NCBI RefSeq assembly: GCF_019039035.1
Contig: NZ_JAHNZT010000004.1
Location: 124,001-188,000 of the forward strand
From: Citreicoccus inhibens
GTDB taxonomy: Bacteria; Myxococcota; Myxococcia; Myxococcales; Myxococcaceae
Direction: 5' to 3'
DNA length: 64,000 bases
Shown: in pieces, positions 35,430-44,004 of the stretch
Layout of the letters: every line of letters starts with the position of its first letter
Numbering within the stretch: the stretch's first letter is position 1
Translations under genes and position numbers: made by a program
The notes under the pieces: generated by a model
The model's database searches: none
Told to the model about the DNA's origin: nothing
What the model saw: only the letters and a program-made list of their open reading frames with translations

Positions 35430-36566
35430 TCAGCCCTTCGGGGTGCTCCGCTGTCCGCCCACGGCCATTCGCAGCGCGTCCATGCCCTCCCGCGTGAGGG
35501 GAGCGACCCAGGGAGCGATGAGCGCACCGTTGGGGTCGGTGCCTGCCTCCATGGCCCGGCTGAGTGCGTTCAACATGGCGCTGCGCGCGATGACAACATC
35601 GAGCTGCGACCGCGTCAGTGACTGCTCGGAGAACACCTGCTCCGCGAGGCGCATGGACTCGGCCCACAGTGGATCGTGCTCCAACTCGACCTCGTGCCGC
35701 TCCCCGGGCGCGGCCTCATCCATGAAGATGAAGGAAGTCGGCAGCTTCACGCCCAGGTCACGCACCACCACGCTCGCCAGCGCCTCGGGCAGATAGACGA
35801 CCAGCTTCTCCGCTTCGAGCAGGCTGGCGCCTGCCTCCAACGCCTCCTGGCGCAGGACACTCAACGGCCGCGAGGGCGGCTCGACGAACGAGGCCAGGAC
35901 CCGGCTCGCGTCGACGCCGCCTTGGATGATGGCGAACAAGCGGTGGCTGAGGAACGCCTCGGCGCGGGGCCAAGGGGCGGCCTCCAGCGCGGCGCTCAAC
36001 TCGGGCCACGGCGCGTTGTCGAGCTGGACCTCCAGCGTCATGGGGGCGTGGTTCATCTGCGCGAAGAAGACTCGCAGCGCATGGACCCCCGGCGACAGCG
36101 CCACCGTTTCCAGAGCGCCCCACAGCGCCTTCAGCCACGTGGGCGCCCCCGCCTGCGCGGATGGTCGAGTCGAGCGGATCAAGAGGTCGCCCACGATGAC
36201 CCGGCGAAGTCGTCCCCCAATGCGCCATTCCTGAACGTCAACGTGCGAGTCCGGGGCCCGAATGAATGCCCCCAGCAAGACATGCAGGGAGCCGCGCACG
36301 AAGTTCTGCACGGCGTCCTTCCTGGCCTCTGCCTGCGATCCTCCGAGGCCACCGAATGACTCGACCCAGATCCGGCCCGCCCACGGCGCGATGGCGACAT
36401 CGAGCCGAACGGTGCGCCGCGGATCGCTCCCTTCGGCTTGAATCCATGCCGCCTGGGCGCGGACGCTCCCCTCGCCTACCCGGAGCCACTCGCCCTCCTC
36501 CTGGCAAGCGACTCCGTGGGACTCCAGCAGCTCGCGCAGGATGGGATTCGCGGACTCGATGCTCAT
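35430..36566 (-). CDS. DUF6348-family-like protein
   Basis: The 378-aa soluble protein has blocks I associate with DUF6348: RIWVESFGGLGGSQAEARKD, AVQNFVRGSLHVLLGAFI and VDVQEWRIGGRLRRVIVGDL. Family members often lie near toxin or signalling loci, and none has a settled function. There is no signal peptide or transmembrane segment. The family name is from memory and should be treated as tentative; the reading frame itself is solid. Confidence 0.6.
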   Translation of the reverse strand: MSIESANPILRELLESHGVACQEEGEWLRVGEGSVRAQAAWIQAEGSDPRRTVRLDVAIAPWAGRIWVESFGGLGGSQAEARKDAVQNFVRGSLHVLLGAFIRAPDSHVDVQEWRIGGRLRRVIVGDLLIRSTRPSAQAGAPTWLKALWGALETVALSPGVHALRVFFAQMNHAPMTLEVQLDNAPWPELSAALEAAPWPRAEAFLSHRLFAIIQGGVDASRVLASFVEPPSRPLSVLRQEALEAGASLLEAEKLVVYLPEALASVVVRDLGVKLPTSFIFMDEAAPGERHEVELEHDPLWAESMRLAEQVFSEQSLTRSQLDVVIARSAMLNALSRAMEAGTDPNGALIAPWVAPLTREGMDALRMAVGGQRSTPKG

Positions 36567-36593
36567 CGCGGGCCGAGCCTACCCGCCCAGGGT

Positions 36594-38564
36594 TCAGAAA
36601 GGCAGCCAGGAGGGCCGCACGCTGCGCGGGTTCGCGAGCGCGCTGCCGAGCTGAACGCTGAGGTCTCCGAACGCCTGATTGTCCAGGTACATGGACTCAA
36701 TCTGCTTGCGGCCCAGCTTCACCTGCGTGGCCTTGCCGCGCGCGTCCGTCGCGGTGACGAAGTCGCCCCCGGCGTAGGAGACCTTGAACGCCTCGCCCTT
36801 CACTGTCACCGGCACGTCGAACTTCATGTTCGCCGGAACCTGGGTGACCATGTTGGTGCCGCGCGAGCCCGGCACCTTGAGGTCATCCATGAAGTTGCGC
36901 AGGAAGTCGCGCGTCACCTGATGCGTCTGCTGATCGAGAATGGGGTCGACCTTCTCGTCGTAGCCGAAGCTCAGCATGCTGTCGCCCTGCTTCGGGTTCT
37001 CCAGGTTCCAGGTGGGAACGCTGAGCATGAACTGGTTCGCCCCAGGCTGCGCCTTGTCGCGCCAGTCCTGCGCGGCCGTGGCGTTCTGGTTCAGCAGCAT
37101 CAGGCCGTTGACGCTGTTCCAGAGCACGTCATCCGTGTCGAGCTGGCCCGTGGGCAACGGCTTCGGCGTCGCCTGACCGTTCGAGGGATGCGAGCCGCCG
37201 CGCGAGTAGAGCGACGCGCCAATCTGCGGCAGGTCGTTCTTGTTGTAACCCATGGGCATGTTGTCGAGCGTGCCGCCGTCGACCAGGTGGACGTTGCGGC
37301 CCGTGGTCGGATCCACCATCTGCACCGGCTCGAAGACCCCGGGGATGGCCATGGAGGCGCGGATGGCGAGCGCCACGGGCGTGTCCGGCGTCGTCTCCTG
37401 GCTGAAGACGAAGATGCGGTCCTTCGCGCTCTTGAATCCCTCGGGGCCCACCGCGCTGTCGTACGCCTTGGCCGCCACGAGTTGCAGCGGGACCTTCAGG
37501 TCCGCGAACGTCACGGGCCGATCCTTGATGCCCGTCAATTCACGCAACTTCGAATCGAAGAGGTCGTACGCGGCCTGTCCATTCAGCAGACCGCCGTCCT
37601 TCATGTCCAAATCCAAGTCATACAGCTTGGACAGACGCGGGTCCTTGGCCAGCGCTTCAATCTGCTTCGGATCCGCGCCCGTCGCGGCCATGGCCGCCGC
37701 GATGGAACCCGCCGAGGTGCCCGAAAGGCTCACGGGGACGACGCCCAGGTCATGCATCTCGCTGAGCATCGCGGCGTAGCGTTTGCCTTTGCCGCCACCG
37801 CCCTCCAGGCTCAGGTGCACGCCAATGGGCTCACCGTCCTTCACCGGCATGCCCGCCTGCGCGCGGTTCTTCGCCACCGAGGCCGTGTACGCCTGCGCCT
37901 TGGCCACGTCCCCACCGAACAGCAGGTCCTTGGGCGTGGGCGGCTTCGTCACGGGCGTCCCCGTGGGGAAGCGGCTCGCGGAGACCTGCCCGTTGGGCAG
38001 CTCCTTGGCCAGGAACTGAGGATCCACCCACAGGGAGCCCGGCTTCGGCGCGTTGGCGCGCGTGTAACCCGTGGTGCGGGTCAGCTCGCCCTCGGCCTTC
38101 TCCAGCGCGGCCTTCACCTCGGCGCGGCGCGGGTGCGCCGGGGGCAACATGTCCAGCTCCGCCGCCAACGACCGGACCTTGCCCAGCGTGTCGCGGAAGC
38201 CCTGCGTCTGGGCGATGAACTTCTTGCCCTGAACGTCATCAATCTTCTGCGGGATGATCTTTTCCAGCACCTTGCGCAGCGCGCCAAGGTCCACCGAACG
38301 CAGTGCGTCAGTGGGAATCTTGAGGGGCTTGCCGGTGAGGGTGATGCCATCCCAGGGCTTGGCGCCATGGGTGGGCTTGAGCCCGCCCAGCTTGGGCAGG
38401 TGCGCCTCGAAGGTGTCCACGAGCTGCTTGGCGCCCCGAGCCACGTTCTGCACGCCCTGCGCGACGCGCTCGAGCAGGTTGGGCTTCGCCGCCTTCTCCG
38501 CCGCCTTCGGAGCAACGGTCCGGGGCAGGGACGAGGACGACGAGGACAGAGGCTTCACGCTCAT
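36594..38564 (-). CDS. Patatin-like phospholipase/lipid acyl hydrolase
   Basis: This 656-aa protein carries the patatin catalytic set: a glycine-rich oxyanion loop LEGGGGKGKRYAAML (about 253-267), the nucleophile elbow GTSAGS with Ser284, and the Asp of the dyad in VDGGTLDNMP (about residue 428). The N-terminal ~240 residues are a poorly conserved helical region that starts Ser/Ala/Pro-rich (MSVKPLSSSSSSLPRTVAPK) and has no signal peptide. Bacterial patatins of this size include secreted effectors such as ExoU-like proteins. An effector or predation role is possible here (inference). Confidence 0.88.
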   Translation of the reverse strand: MSVKPLSSSSSSLPRTVAPKAAEKAAKPNLLERVAQGVQNVARGAKQLVDTFEAHLPKLGGLKPTHGAKPWDGITLTGKPLKIPTDALRSVDLGALRKVLEKIIPQKIDDVQGKKFIAQTQGFRDTLGKVRSLAAELDMLPPAHPRRAEVKAALEKAEGELTRTTGYTRANAPKPGSLWVDPQFLAKELPNGQVSASRFPTGTPVTKPPTPKDLLFGGDVAKAQAYTASVAKNRAQAGMPVKDGEPIGVHLSLEGGGGKGKRYAAMLSEMHDLGVVPVSLSGTSAGSIAAAMAATGADPKQIEALAKDPRLSKLYDLDLDMKDGGLLNGQAAYDLFDSKLRELTGIKDRPVTFADLKVPLQLVAAKAYDSAVGPEGFKSAKDRIFVFSQETTPDTPVALAIRASMAIPGVFEPVQMVDPTTGRNVHLVDGGTLDNMPMGYNKNDLPQIGASLYSRGGSHPSNGQATPKPLPTGQLDTDDVLWNSVNGLMLLNQNATAAQDWRDKAQPGANQFMLSVPTWNLENPKQGDSMLSFGYDEKVDPILDQQTHQVTRDFLRNFMDDLKVPGSRGTNMVTQVPANMKFDVPVTVKGEAFKVSYAGGDFVTATDARGKATQVKLGRKQIESMYLDNQAFGDLSVQLGSALANPRSVRPSWLPF

Positions 38565-38700
38565 GAGCGACTCCAGACGAGGGGGCGTGGGGGATTATCG
38601 GGCGCACGATGTCGTCGGTTGTGTGTACGTGCGTTTTCACACGGACGGTCCACGACACAGTGCGTCCTTGACGCAAGACATGGCGCGATGCGCCGTGAGC

Positions 38701-39627
38701 CTATTTGGCGCTGGAGCCGTGATACGTCTTGCGCAGCTTCAGCTTGGTGACATCCACCGAGGAGCTGCCCTGCCCCGCGGACGTGCAGGACCAGAGCGAG
38801 GTCTTGGGGGCCTTCTTGCCGTGGCCATGGGACAGCCCGTTGTAGACCGAGCCCGCGATGAGGTAGCGGAAGACGTTGGGCGCCCCGTCACCGACCAGCG
38901 AGTCGTGCTGCTGCATCCCCTTCCAGAAGACACAGTATTGCTTCAGGGCCGCCCAGGCGCCCTTGGAGTAGCGCGGGCTCGCCAGCATCCAGACCTCGAT
39001 GAGCGAGCACATCTCCATCGCGTAGTTTTCGTCTGGGAGCGTGTAATTCATGGCCTCACAGACACTGCCGGCGGCGCTGACGTTGAGCGTGACGTCGCCC
39101 TGGCCCTGCCACCCCGCGAGCTGACTGAGCTGGATACGCCACATGCCCAACGAGTCCACCTCGTTCAACGTGGGCGCCATGAACGTCTTGGGCTCGGGAA
39201 GGGAGAAGGTGCCTCCGTCGATGGGGCCCACGCCCGCGTCCATCACGTAGCCCCCCCAGGTGTACATGAGGAAGAGCGACCACGCGTCCTTCACGAAGGC
39301 CCGGTAGCTCCGAGGCGTCGCCGCGTCCAGGCCCCACGTGAGGATGTCTGTCATTGCCGCGACAGCCCAGTCATCCGACTCCGAGTACCAGTAGTACCAG
39401 CGATACGCCCTTCCCGTCGCCGCGCCCAGGAAGGACTGGATGCCTCGGACGGTGACGTTCTTGTGGCTGGCGAAGTCGCGCTGATACGTGGCGACGTGCG
39501 CGTCGAGACACCAGAAATAGATCTTGATGCCCTGGCCCGAGCACCGCGTGGCCAGTCGCCGCGGCGCATCGATGTCCTTGGTTCTGTCCGTCGGGGGCTC
39601 GCCAATCCAGGTGTAGTGGACATCCAT
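38701..39627 (-). CDS. GT-A-fold glycosyltransferase-like protein with degenerate DXD
   Basis: The 308-aa protein begins MDVHYTWIGEPP, like the IHxIWIG start of DXD-type sugar transferases (GT32/GT44, TcdA/TcdB-like). It continues with IKIYFWCLDAHVATYQRDF and with KDAWSLFLMYTWGGYVMDAG, the equivalent of the lYxxGGxYxDxDxxP block. The metal-binding DXD reads Asp130-Ala-Gly132, so one ligand is missing. It may be a divergent glycosyltransferase, possibly an effector, or an inactive relative. No signal peptide is present. It is upstream of, and on the same strand as, the patatin gene. Confidence 0.5.
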   Translation of the reverse strand: MDVHYTWIGEPPTDRTKDIDAPRRLATRCSGQGIKIYFWCLDAHVATYQRDFASHKNVTVRGIQSFLGAATGRAYRWYYWYSESDDWAVAAMTDILTWGLDAATPRSYRAFVKDAWSLFLMYTWGGYVMDAGVGPIDGGTFSLPEPKTFMAPTLNEVDSLGMWRIQLSQLAGWQGQGDVTLNVSAAGSVCEAMNYTLPDENYAMEMCSLIEVWMLASPRYSKGAWAALKQYCVFWKGMQQHDSLVGDGAPNVFRYLIAGSVYNGLSHGHGKKAPKTSLWSCTSAGQGSSSVDVTKLKLRKTYHGSSAK

Positions 39628-39806
39628 GTTTCACGGCTCCAGCGCTGATACACGCGAGCCTACGGATGCCCCACGGGGGCCTCAAGAAAATCACGCCCAT
39701 GGCAGGGCGGTCTCGCGGCTCCGCGGTGGCCTCGACAAGGACCGGTGGCTTCGGCATCCTGCCCCAAGGTCGAGGCGCATCGATGCCTCCTGTTGGAGTC
39801 TCCCGC

Positions 39807-40391
39807 GTGCCAACGAAGTCCGCCTCGCCCGAGGCGCCGGTCATCGCCTTCCGTGACGCCAAGGCCTTCGAGGTCTGGCTGGAGCGGCATGCCGCCGACC
39901 CCGTCGGTGTCTGGCTGAAGCTCGCGAAGAAGGGCTCGGGCATTCCCTCCCTGACCGACGATGAGGCGGTCGATGTCGGCCTGTGCTTCGGGTGGATCTC
40001 CGGCCTGCGCAAGTCCCTCGATGCCACGCACTACTTGCAGAAGTATGTGCCCCGCCGACCACGCAGTCGCTGGTCCCAGGTCAATGTGGCCAAGGTCGCG
40101 GCGCTGACCCGAGCGGGGCGGATGCGCCCCTCGGGACAAGCGGAAGTCGACGCGGCCAAGGCCGATGGGCGATGGGCCGCCGCGTACGAGTCGCAGCGCG
40201 ACGCCAGCGTCCCACCGGACCTCGCCGAGGCCCTGCGCACGAGTCCGCGCGCGACGAAGACCTTCGAGGCGCTCGGCAAGACACGACAATACGCGCTCAT
40301 CTTGAGGCTCTTGACCGCGCGAACCGCCACGGGCCGCGCGACCCAGCTCCGCAAGGTGATGGACACCCTCGAAGCCCCGTCCACGGAGTGA
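39807..40391 (+). CDS. YdeI/OmpD-associated family protein
   Basis: The 194-aa protein has the family pattern: IAFRDAKAFEVWLERHAADP at the start, GVWLKLAKKGSGIPSLTDDE, VDVGLCFGWISGLRKSLDAT and YLQKYVPRRPRSRWSQVNVA, then a C-terminal helical part (LAEALRTSPRATKTFEAL). Members such as YdeI are small soluble proteins linked to peptide-stress resistance; the mechanism is unclear. GTG 39807 has GGAG eight nt upstream and is preferred; an in-frame ATG at 39783 would add eight residues. Confidence 0.85.
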   Translation: MPTKSASPEAPVIAFRDAKAFEVWLERHAADPVGVWLKLAKKGSGIPSLTDDEAVDVGLCFGWISGLRKSLDATHYLQKYVPRRPRSRWSQVNVAKVAALTRAGRMRPSGQAEVDAAKADGRWAAAYESQRDASVPPDLAEALRTSPRATKTFEALGKTRQYALILRLLTARTATGRATQLRKVMDTLEAPSTE

Positions 40392-40396
40392 GCCCC

Positions 40397-40453
40397 GGGC
40401 GCTCGAAGCGCCCTGCACCCATCGCGCGAAGCAGGCTCGCCGCGAGCGAGCCT
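40397..40453. terminator. Two adjacent hairpins between convergent genes
   Basis: GGGCGCT-CGA-AGCGCCC (40397-40413) and AGGCTCGC-CGCGA-GCGAGCCT (40433-40453) are perfect short stems between the ends of the YdeI-like gene and the PafA-like gene. Confidence 0.6.
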
Positions 40454-40459
40454 GAGCCC

Positions 40460-42076
40460 CTACCCTCCGGTCAGCGCCTCCGCGCGCGGCTTGCCCTCCG
40501 CCGCCGCGGGCATCCCCATCTCCAGCAGCGCGGACAAGGTGGGCGCCACATCCACCGGGTTGATCTCCTCCAGATACACGCCCGGCTTCACGCCTCGGCC
40601 CACGAACACGACGGGCACCTGCGTGTCATACGAGTAGGGCGTCCCATGGTTCGTCCCGCGCGGGTAATCGCTCACGACGTGGAAGGGCTTCGCGACGAAG
40701 AGCACGTCCCCGCTGCGCTGCGGAGAGAACCCGCGCCGCAGCGGCGCCACGAGCCCCTCGATGTCAGGCGCGGCGGCCAGGTCATCCTTCGCCACGGCCA
40801 GCTCCACATAGGGCTGCTTCGCGAGCCAGACCGCCGCCGCGCGTCGCACCGCCACCGCGTCCAATTGACCCGACTCCAACGCCTTGCCGCCCAGGTAGGC
40901 GTCCAGTTCCATCATCTTCACCGTCACGTCCGCGCCGAACTTCGCGCGCAGCTCCTGCGCGAGCCCCTTCTCCACGTCATTGGGGTTGAGGCGCATCGCG
41001 GGCGCCCCTGCCTGAGCCCAGGCCTCGGGAATCTCCGCGCCGCCGTGGTCCGCCGACAGCGCGATGACCAGATTCTCGCGCCCCCCCGCAGCGCGCTCGG
41101 CGGCGGCGATGAGCTCGCCCATCGCCTGGTCCAAGCGCAACAGCGTGTCCTGCGTCTCCCATGAGTACGGACCGAACGCATGGAACACCGCGTCCGTGCC
41201 ACTGAAGCTCACCGCGAGGATGTCCGGCACGTCGTCCTGGCCGAGGTGCTCGGCCTCCATCGCCGCCTTCGCGGCCTGCACGAGCAGGTCATGCGACAGC
41301 GGCGACACCGCGAACGCGCGATACGACGCGGGCCCCGGCGCCGAGAGTCCGCCCTTCAGCGAGTGAGGGAACGTCCGCCCCATCCCGTAGGCCTCCGGCT
41401 CCACGTCGCGGGCATCCTCGCCCACGTATTCAGTGCGAGGACGCAGCAGCTCCCACGTCTTGCCGAAGCCCGCATCAGCCAGCTTGCGTGCGTTGAACGC
41501 GCGCATCCACTCGGGCTCTTCCTTCGCGTACCAGGTGCTCGTCACCATCCGCCCGGTGGACTCATCGAACCACCACGCTTGTCCCTGGCGTCCGGCCAGG
41601 GGAATCGCGGCGCGAGCCTTGAAAGAGAGCGCGACCACCTTGCCGCGCCCCTGCGTGGAGACGCGCAGGCGGTCCGCGAGGGACTCGGCCATGAGGTTGA
41701 CGGGGCTGGTGTCGGAGCCCGGAGCGGTCGTGGCGTTGAGGAGCGACTGCTTCGGATCCCAGTACGCCTGGAGCACCTGCCCTGTCGCGCGGTCGTAGAC
41801 CTCATTGTCCACGATGCCGTGGCGCCAGGGGTTGGCGCCGGTGGCCAGCGTGGCATGTCCCGGAGCGGTCCGCGCCTCCGCATAGGCATACCGGGCATAG
41901 GGATAGTACGCACCGGTGGAGAGGAGACGGCCCAGGCCGCCAGTGAGGCGCGGGCGGTTGCGCAAGAGGACGTCGCTTCCCATCGAGTCCACGCTGATGA
42001 ACAGCGTGAGCTTCGGGGCCTTGGCGGAGGCAGGCAGAGCGAACAGAACCAGGAGGGCTGCGAGGAGGCGCGACAT
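40460..42076 (-). CDS. PafA-type alkaline phosphatase family protein, exported
   Basis: The 538-aa protein has a signal peptide (MSRLLAALLVLFALPASA|KA). Metal and catalytic residues of the Thr-nucleophile PafA class are visible: ISVDSMGSD (Asp), nucleophile Thr in EARTAPGHATLATG, SGTDAVFHAFG (Asp and His), ALSADHGGAEIP (Asp-His) and RGTNHGTPYSYD (His). It is likely a periplasmic or secreted phosphomonoesterase or phosphodiesterase that releases phosphate. ATG 42076 yields the signal peptide. Confidence 0.9.
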   Translation of the reverse strand: MSRLLAALLVLFALPASAKAPKLTLFISVDSMGSDVLLRNRPRLTGGLGRLLSTGAYYPYARYAYAEARTAPGHATLATGANPWRHGIVDNEVYDRATGQVLQAYWDPKQSLLNATTAPGSDTSPVNLMAESLADRLRVSTQGRGKVVALSFKARAAIPLAGRQGQAWWFDESTGRMVTSTWYAKEEPEWMRAFNARKLADAGFGKTWELLRPRTEYVGEDARDVEPEAYGMGRTFPHSLKGGLSAPGPASYRAFAVSPLSHDLLVQAAKAAMEAEHLGQDDVPDILAVSFSGTDAVFHAFGPYSWETQDTLLRLDQAMGELIAAAERAAGGRENLVIALSADHGGAEIPEAWAQAGAPAMRLNPNDVEKGLAQELRAKFGADVTVKMMELDAYLGGKALESGQLDAVAVRRAAAVWLAKQPYVELAVAKDDLAAAPDIEGLVAPLRRGFSPQRSGDVLFVAKPFHVVSDYPRGTNHGTPYSYDTQVPVVFVGRGVKPGVYLEEINPVDVAPTLSALLEMGMPAAAEGKPRAEALTGG

Positions 42077-42165
42077 GGGGGCGGCAGCCTCCCCGGACGG
42101 ATGCGCAGAAGCAACCCACATGAGTGAGCGCTCGGTGGATATCCCGTGACGCGCGCCCCCCCATC

Positions 42166-42470
42166 TCACGCTCCGTCCGCCACGCCCCAGCGCCTCGCGG
42201 ACTTCGCCCCTGGAGCAAGCGAGCGCAAGTCAGCGCGCGCCGCCAGCCCCCGCGCCGTGGCGCTCACGTCACTGCGCATGAAGCACGAGTTGATGCGCGC
42301 CTGGAGCGAAGCGCGCGTGGCGTACTCCAGGCGCATTCCCCCACCACGCCGCATCCGGGTTCCGGCCTTCGACGAGGTGACAGCTCCCGCAGTGGAGTCG
42401 TCCCCCGTGAACTCCGGGAGCAACCCGTAGGGATGCGCGGCAATGGACTGGCCGCGCATGACCTGATGCC
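42166..42470 (-). pseudogene. Decayed c-type cytochrome domain (SoxA/CxxCH type)
   Basis: Reading the minus strand, HQVMRGQSIAAHPYGLLPEF (to 42400) is in one frame. RLHCGSCHLVEGRNPDAAWW, with a CxxCH heme motif, continues from 42400 to 42335 in a second frame. MRLEYATRASLQARINSCFM resumes from 42336 in the first frame. Joined, these make a coherent c-type cytochrome domain; the EYATRASLQARIN-C part recalls SoxA-like diheme proteins. At least two frameshifts are needed, so the gene is dead. No CDS of useful length spans it in any single frame. Confidence 0.6.
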
Positions 42471-42473
42471 CGA

Positions 42474-42840
42474 GAAGGTGAAGTCCGAGGAGACGAACGA
42501 GTCCTGGCGCAGCGTCCGCGCCGAGGCATGACAGCCGATGCAGGTCGACGTCTCCTGGACGAAGGTCTCCATCGAGGTGTTGGCGAGCACGGGCCGAGAC
42601 ACGCCGAGCACAGTCGTCGGCTGCGGCGCCGCATGGGCGGAAGCCACGGGGACCTGGGTGTCCACCAGCGCGCAGTGCTGAGGTACGGAACCCGCCGAGC
42701 TGAGCGCCGCGCAGGTCCGCATTCAACGTCACCACATCATCGGAGCAGGCGGTGCCCCCATCGCAGACGGGTGGCGTGGAGGGAAGCGGCGCGGTGTGGA
42801 CGACCTGGGCGGGTACACCCAACTGGGTCTGGGCATTCAC
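42474..42840 (-). pseudogene. Decayed heme-protein gene with CxxCH motif
   Basis: The minus strand encodes, in one frame, a segment with VNAQTQLGVPAQVVHTAPLP and DVVTLNADLRGAQL (about 42840-42690). In another frame it encodes QHCALVDTQVPVASA and NTSMETFVQETSTCIGCHAS (CxxCH at about 42528-42542), followed by FVSSDFTF. The natural ending LLGHQ lies back in the first frame at about 42477. Two frameshifts break it. It resembles single-heme proteins that end with METFVQxTSxCIGCHxxA; I cannot name the family. It lies head to tail with the second cytochrome remnant. Confidence 0.55.
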
Positions 42841-42883
42841 GCGACAGTCCTTGCAGGCGGGGTCCCTTATTTGTGGAGTCGAG

Positions 42884-44002
42884 ATGCTCGCCGTCACTGG
42901 AATCGGCATGGTCTCGGCGCTGGGGAGAGGCGTCGTGGACGGATGCGCGGCGAGCAGGGCAGGACTCCTACGTATCGCTCCACTGGATGAGCCACGCCTC
43001 TTCGACGCAGATGGCGGTGGGAGTCAGGCCCCACAAGGGCACTCTATTCCCTGGGTCACGGCAGGGTTCTCGGGCCTCGGTCGTCTCACCGCGCTCGCGG
43101 TCGCGGGGCTGGCGGACCTCGCCCTGAGCGTGGAGGTCCGAGACCTCTCTCGGAGCGCGCTCTACCTCGTTGCGCCAAGCGACATTCACCGCCGCATCTT
43201 GGAAGAATCAGGCCTCCTCCCCGAGGAGTGCGATGCCCGGCGAGAGGTCTACACAAGGCGGTTGATGCCCGCGGTGCTCAAGAACATGAGGTCATGCATG
43301 CCTCCCGCCATTCAACGAACGTTGTTCGGCGATGCCGGCCTCTTCGAGGCACTCCGCGATTCAGCAGAGCTGCTTCGAACCCACCAGGTCGACCGCTGCA
43401 TCATCGGAGCCCTCGACAGCCTGGTCGAGCCGCAGGTGGCTTGGTCGCTGGACCAACTCGGCCTGCTCAAAGGCCCCGAGCACCCAGTGGGCGTCCTCCC
43501 AGGAGAAGCCGCGGCCTTCGCCGTCCTTGAGCTGCCCGCCTCCGCCAAGCGTCGAGGAACCTCCATCGAAGCGTCCATCAATGCCTTCCATTTCGAATCG
43601 GAGCGATTCCACCGTCGCTCGCGGCAGCCCGCCTTGGGGCAGGCACTCTCGCGCTGCGTCCGGACAACCCTGGAGGCCCTCTCTGACAGAGGGGAGGAGA
43701 CCGGACTCATCATCGGGGCATTGAACGGAGATGCCTACCGGGCACAAGACTGGGGCACCGCGCTGGTGCGCCTCAGCGACCTGCCACTGAGGACGACACG
43801 GCAGTGGTACCCTGCCCAAAGCGTTGGGGAGATTGGTGCGGCAACTGGACTGGTTGGCCTCTGCATGGCCATCCGTGGATTCGCTCGAGGCTATGCCCAG
43901 ACTCGGGATGTCCTTGTCTGGACCGCCGGTGACGACGGCGGCAGGGGTGCGTTCCACGTCAAAGCGCCCGAGCGCTCGCTGCGAAAGGAAGGGAGGACCT
44001 AG
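42884..44002 (+). CDS. Ketoacyl-synthase-like (thiolase-fold) protein lacking active-site Cys
   Basis: The 372-aa protein has the ketosynthase fold pattern: VTGIGMVSALG at the start, an Ala-rich LTALAVAGLADLAL helix, VDRCIIGALDSLVEP, and a strand resembling the GFVPGEAAAFLVLE block (GVLPGEAAAFAVLEL, 203-217). In the nucleophile loop, where active enzymes read ACxSG, it reads FGDAG (148-152): Asp150 in place of Cys. The C-terminal part has LNGDAYRAQDW (280-290) and SVGEIGAATGLV, and the usual His residues are not visible. It probably cannot condense acyl chains. Its stop is 2 nt before the AHH toxin gene start, so it belongs to the toxin operon and may act as an adaptor or chaperone (inference). 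ATG 42884 has a GGAG site upstream. Confidence 0.75.
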   Translation: MLAVTGIGMVSALGRGVVDGCAASRAGLLRIAPLDEPRLFDADGGGSQAPQGHSIPWVTAGFSGLGRLTALAVAGLADLALSVEVRDLSRSALYLVAPSDIHRRILEESGLLPEECDARREVYTRRLMPAVLKNMRSCMPPAIQRTLFGDAGLFEALRDSAELLRTHQVDRCIIGALDSLVEPQVAWSLDQLGLLKGPEHPVGVLPGEAAAFAVLELPASAKRRGTSIEASINAFHFESERFHRRSRQPALGQALSRCVRTTLEALSDRGEETGLIIGALNGDAYRAQDWGTALVRLSDLPLRTTRQWYPAQSVGEIGAATGLVGLCMAIRGFARGYAQTRDVLVWTAGDDGGRGAFHVKAPERSLRKEGRT

Positions 44003-44004
44003 AG

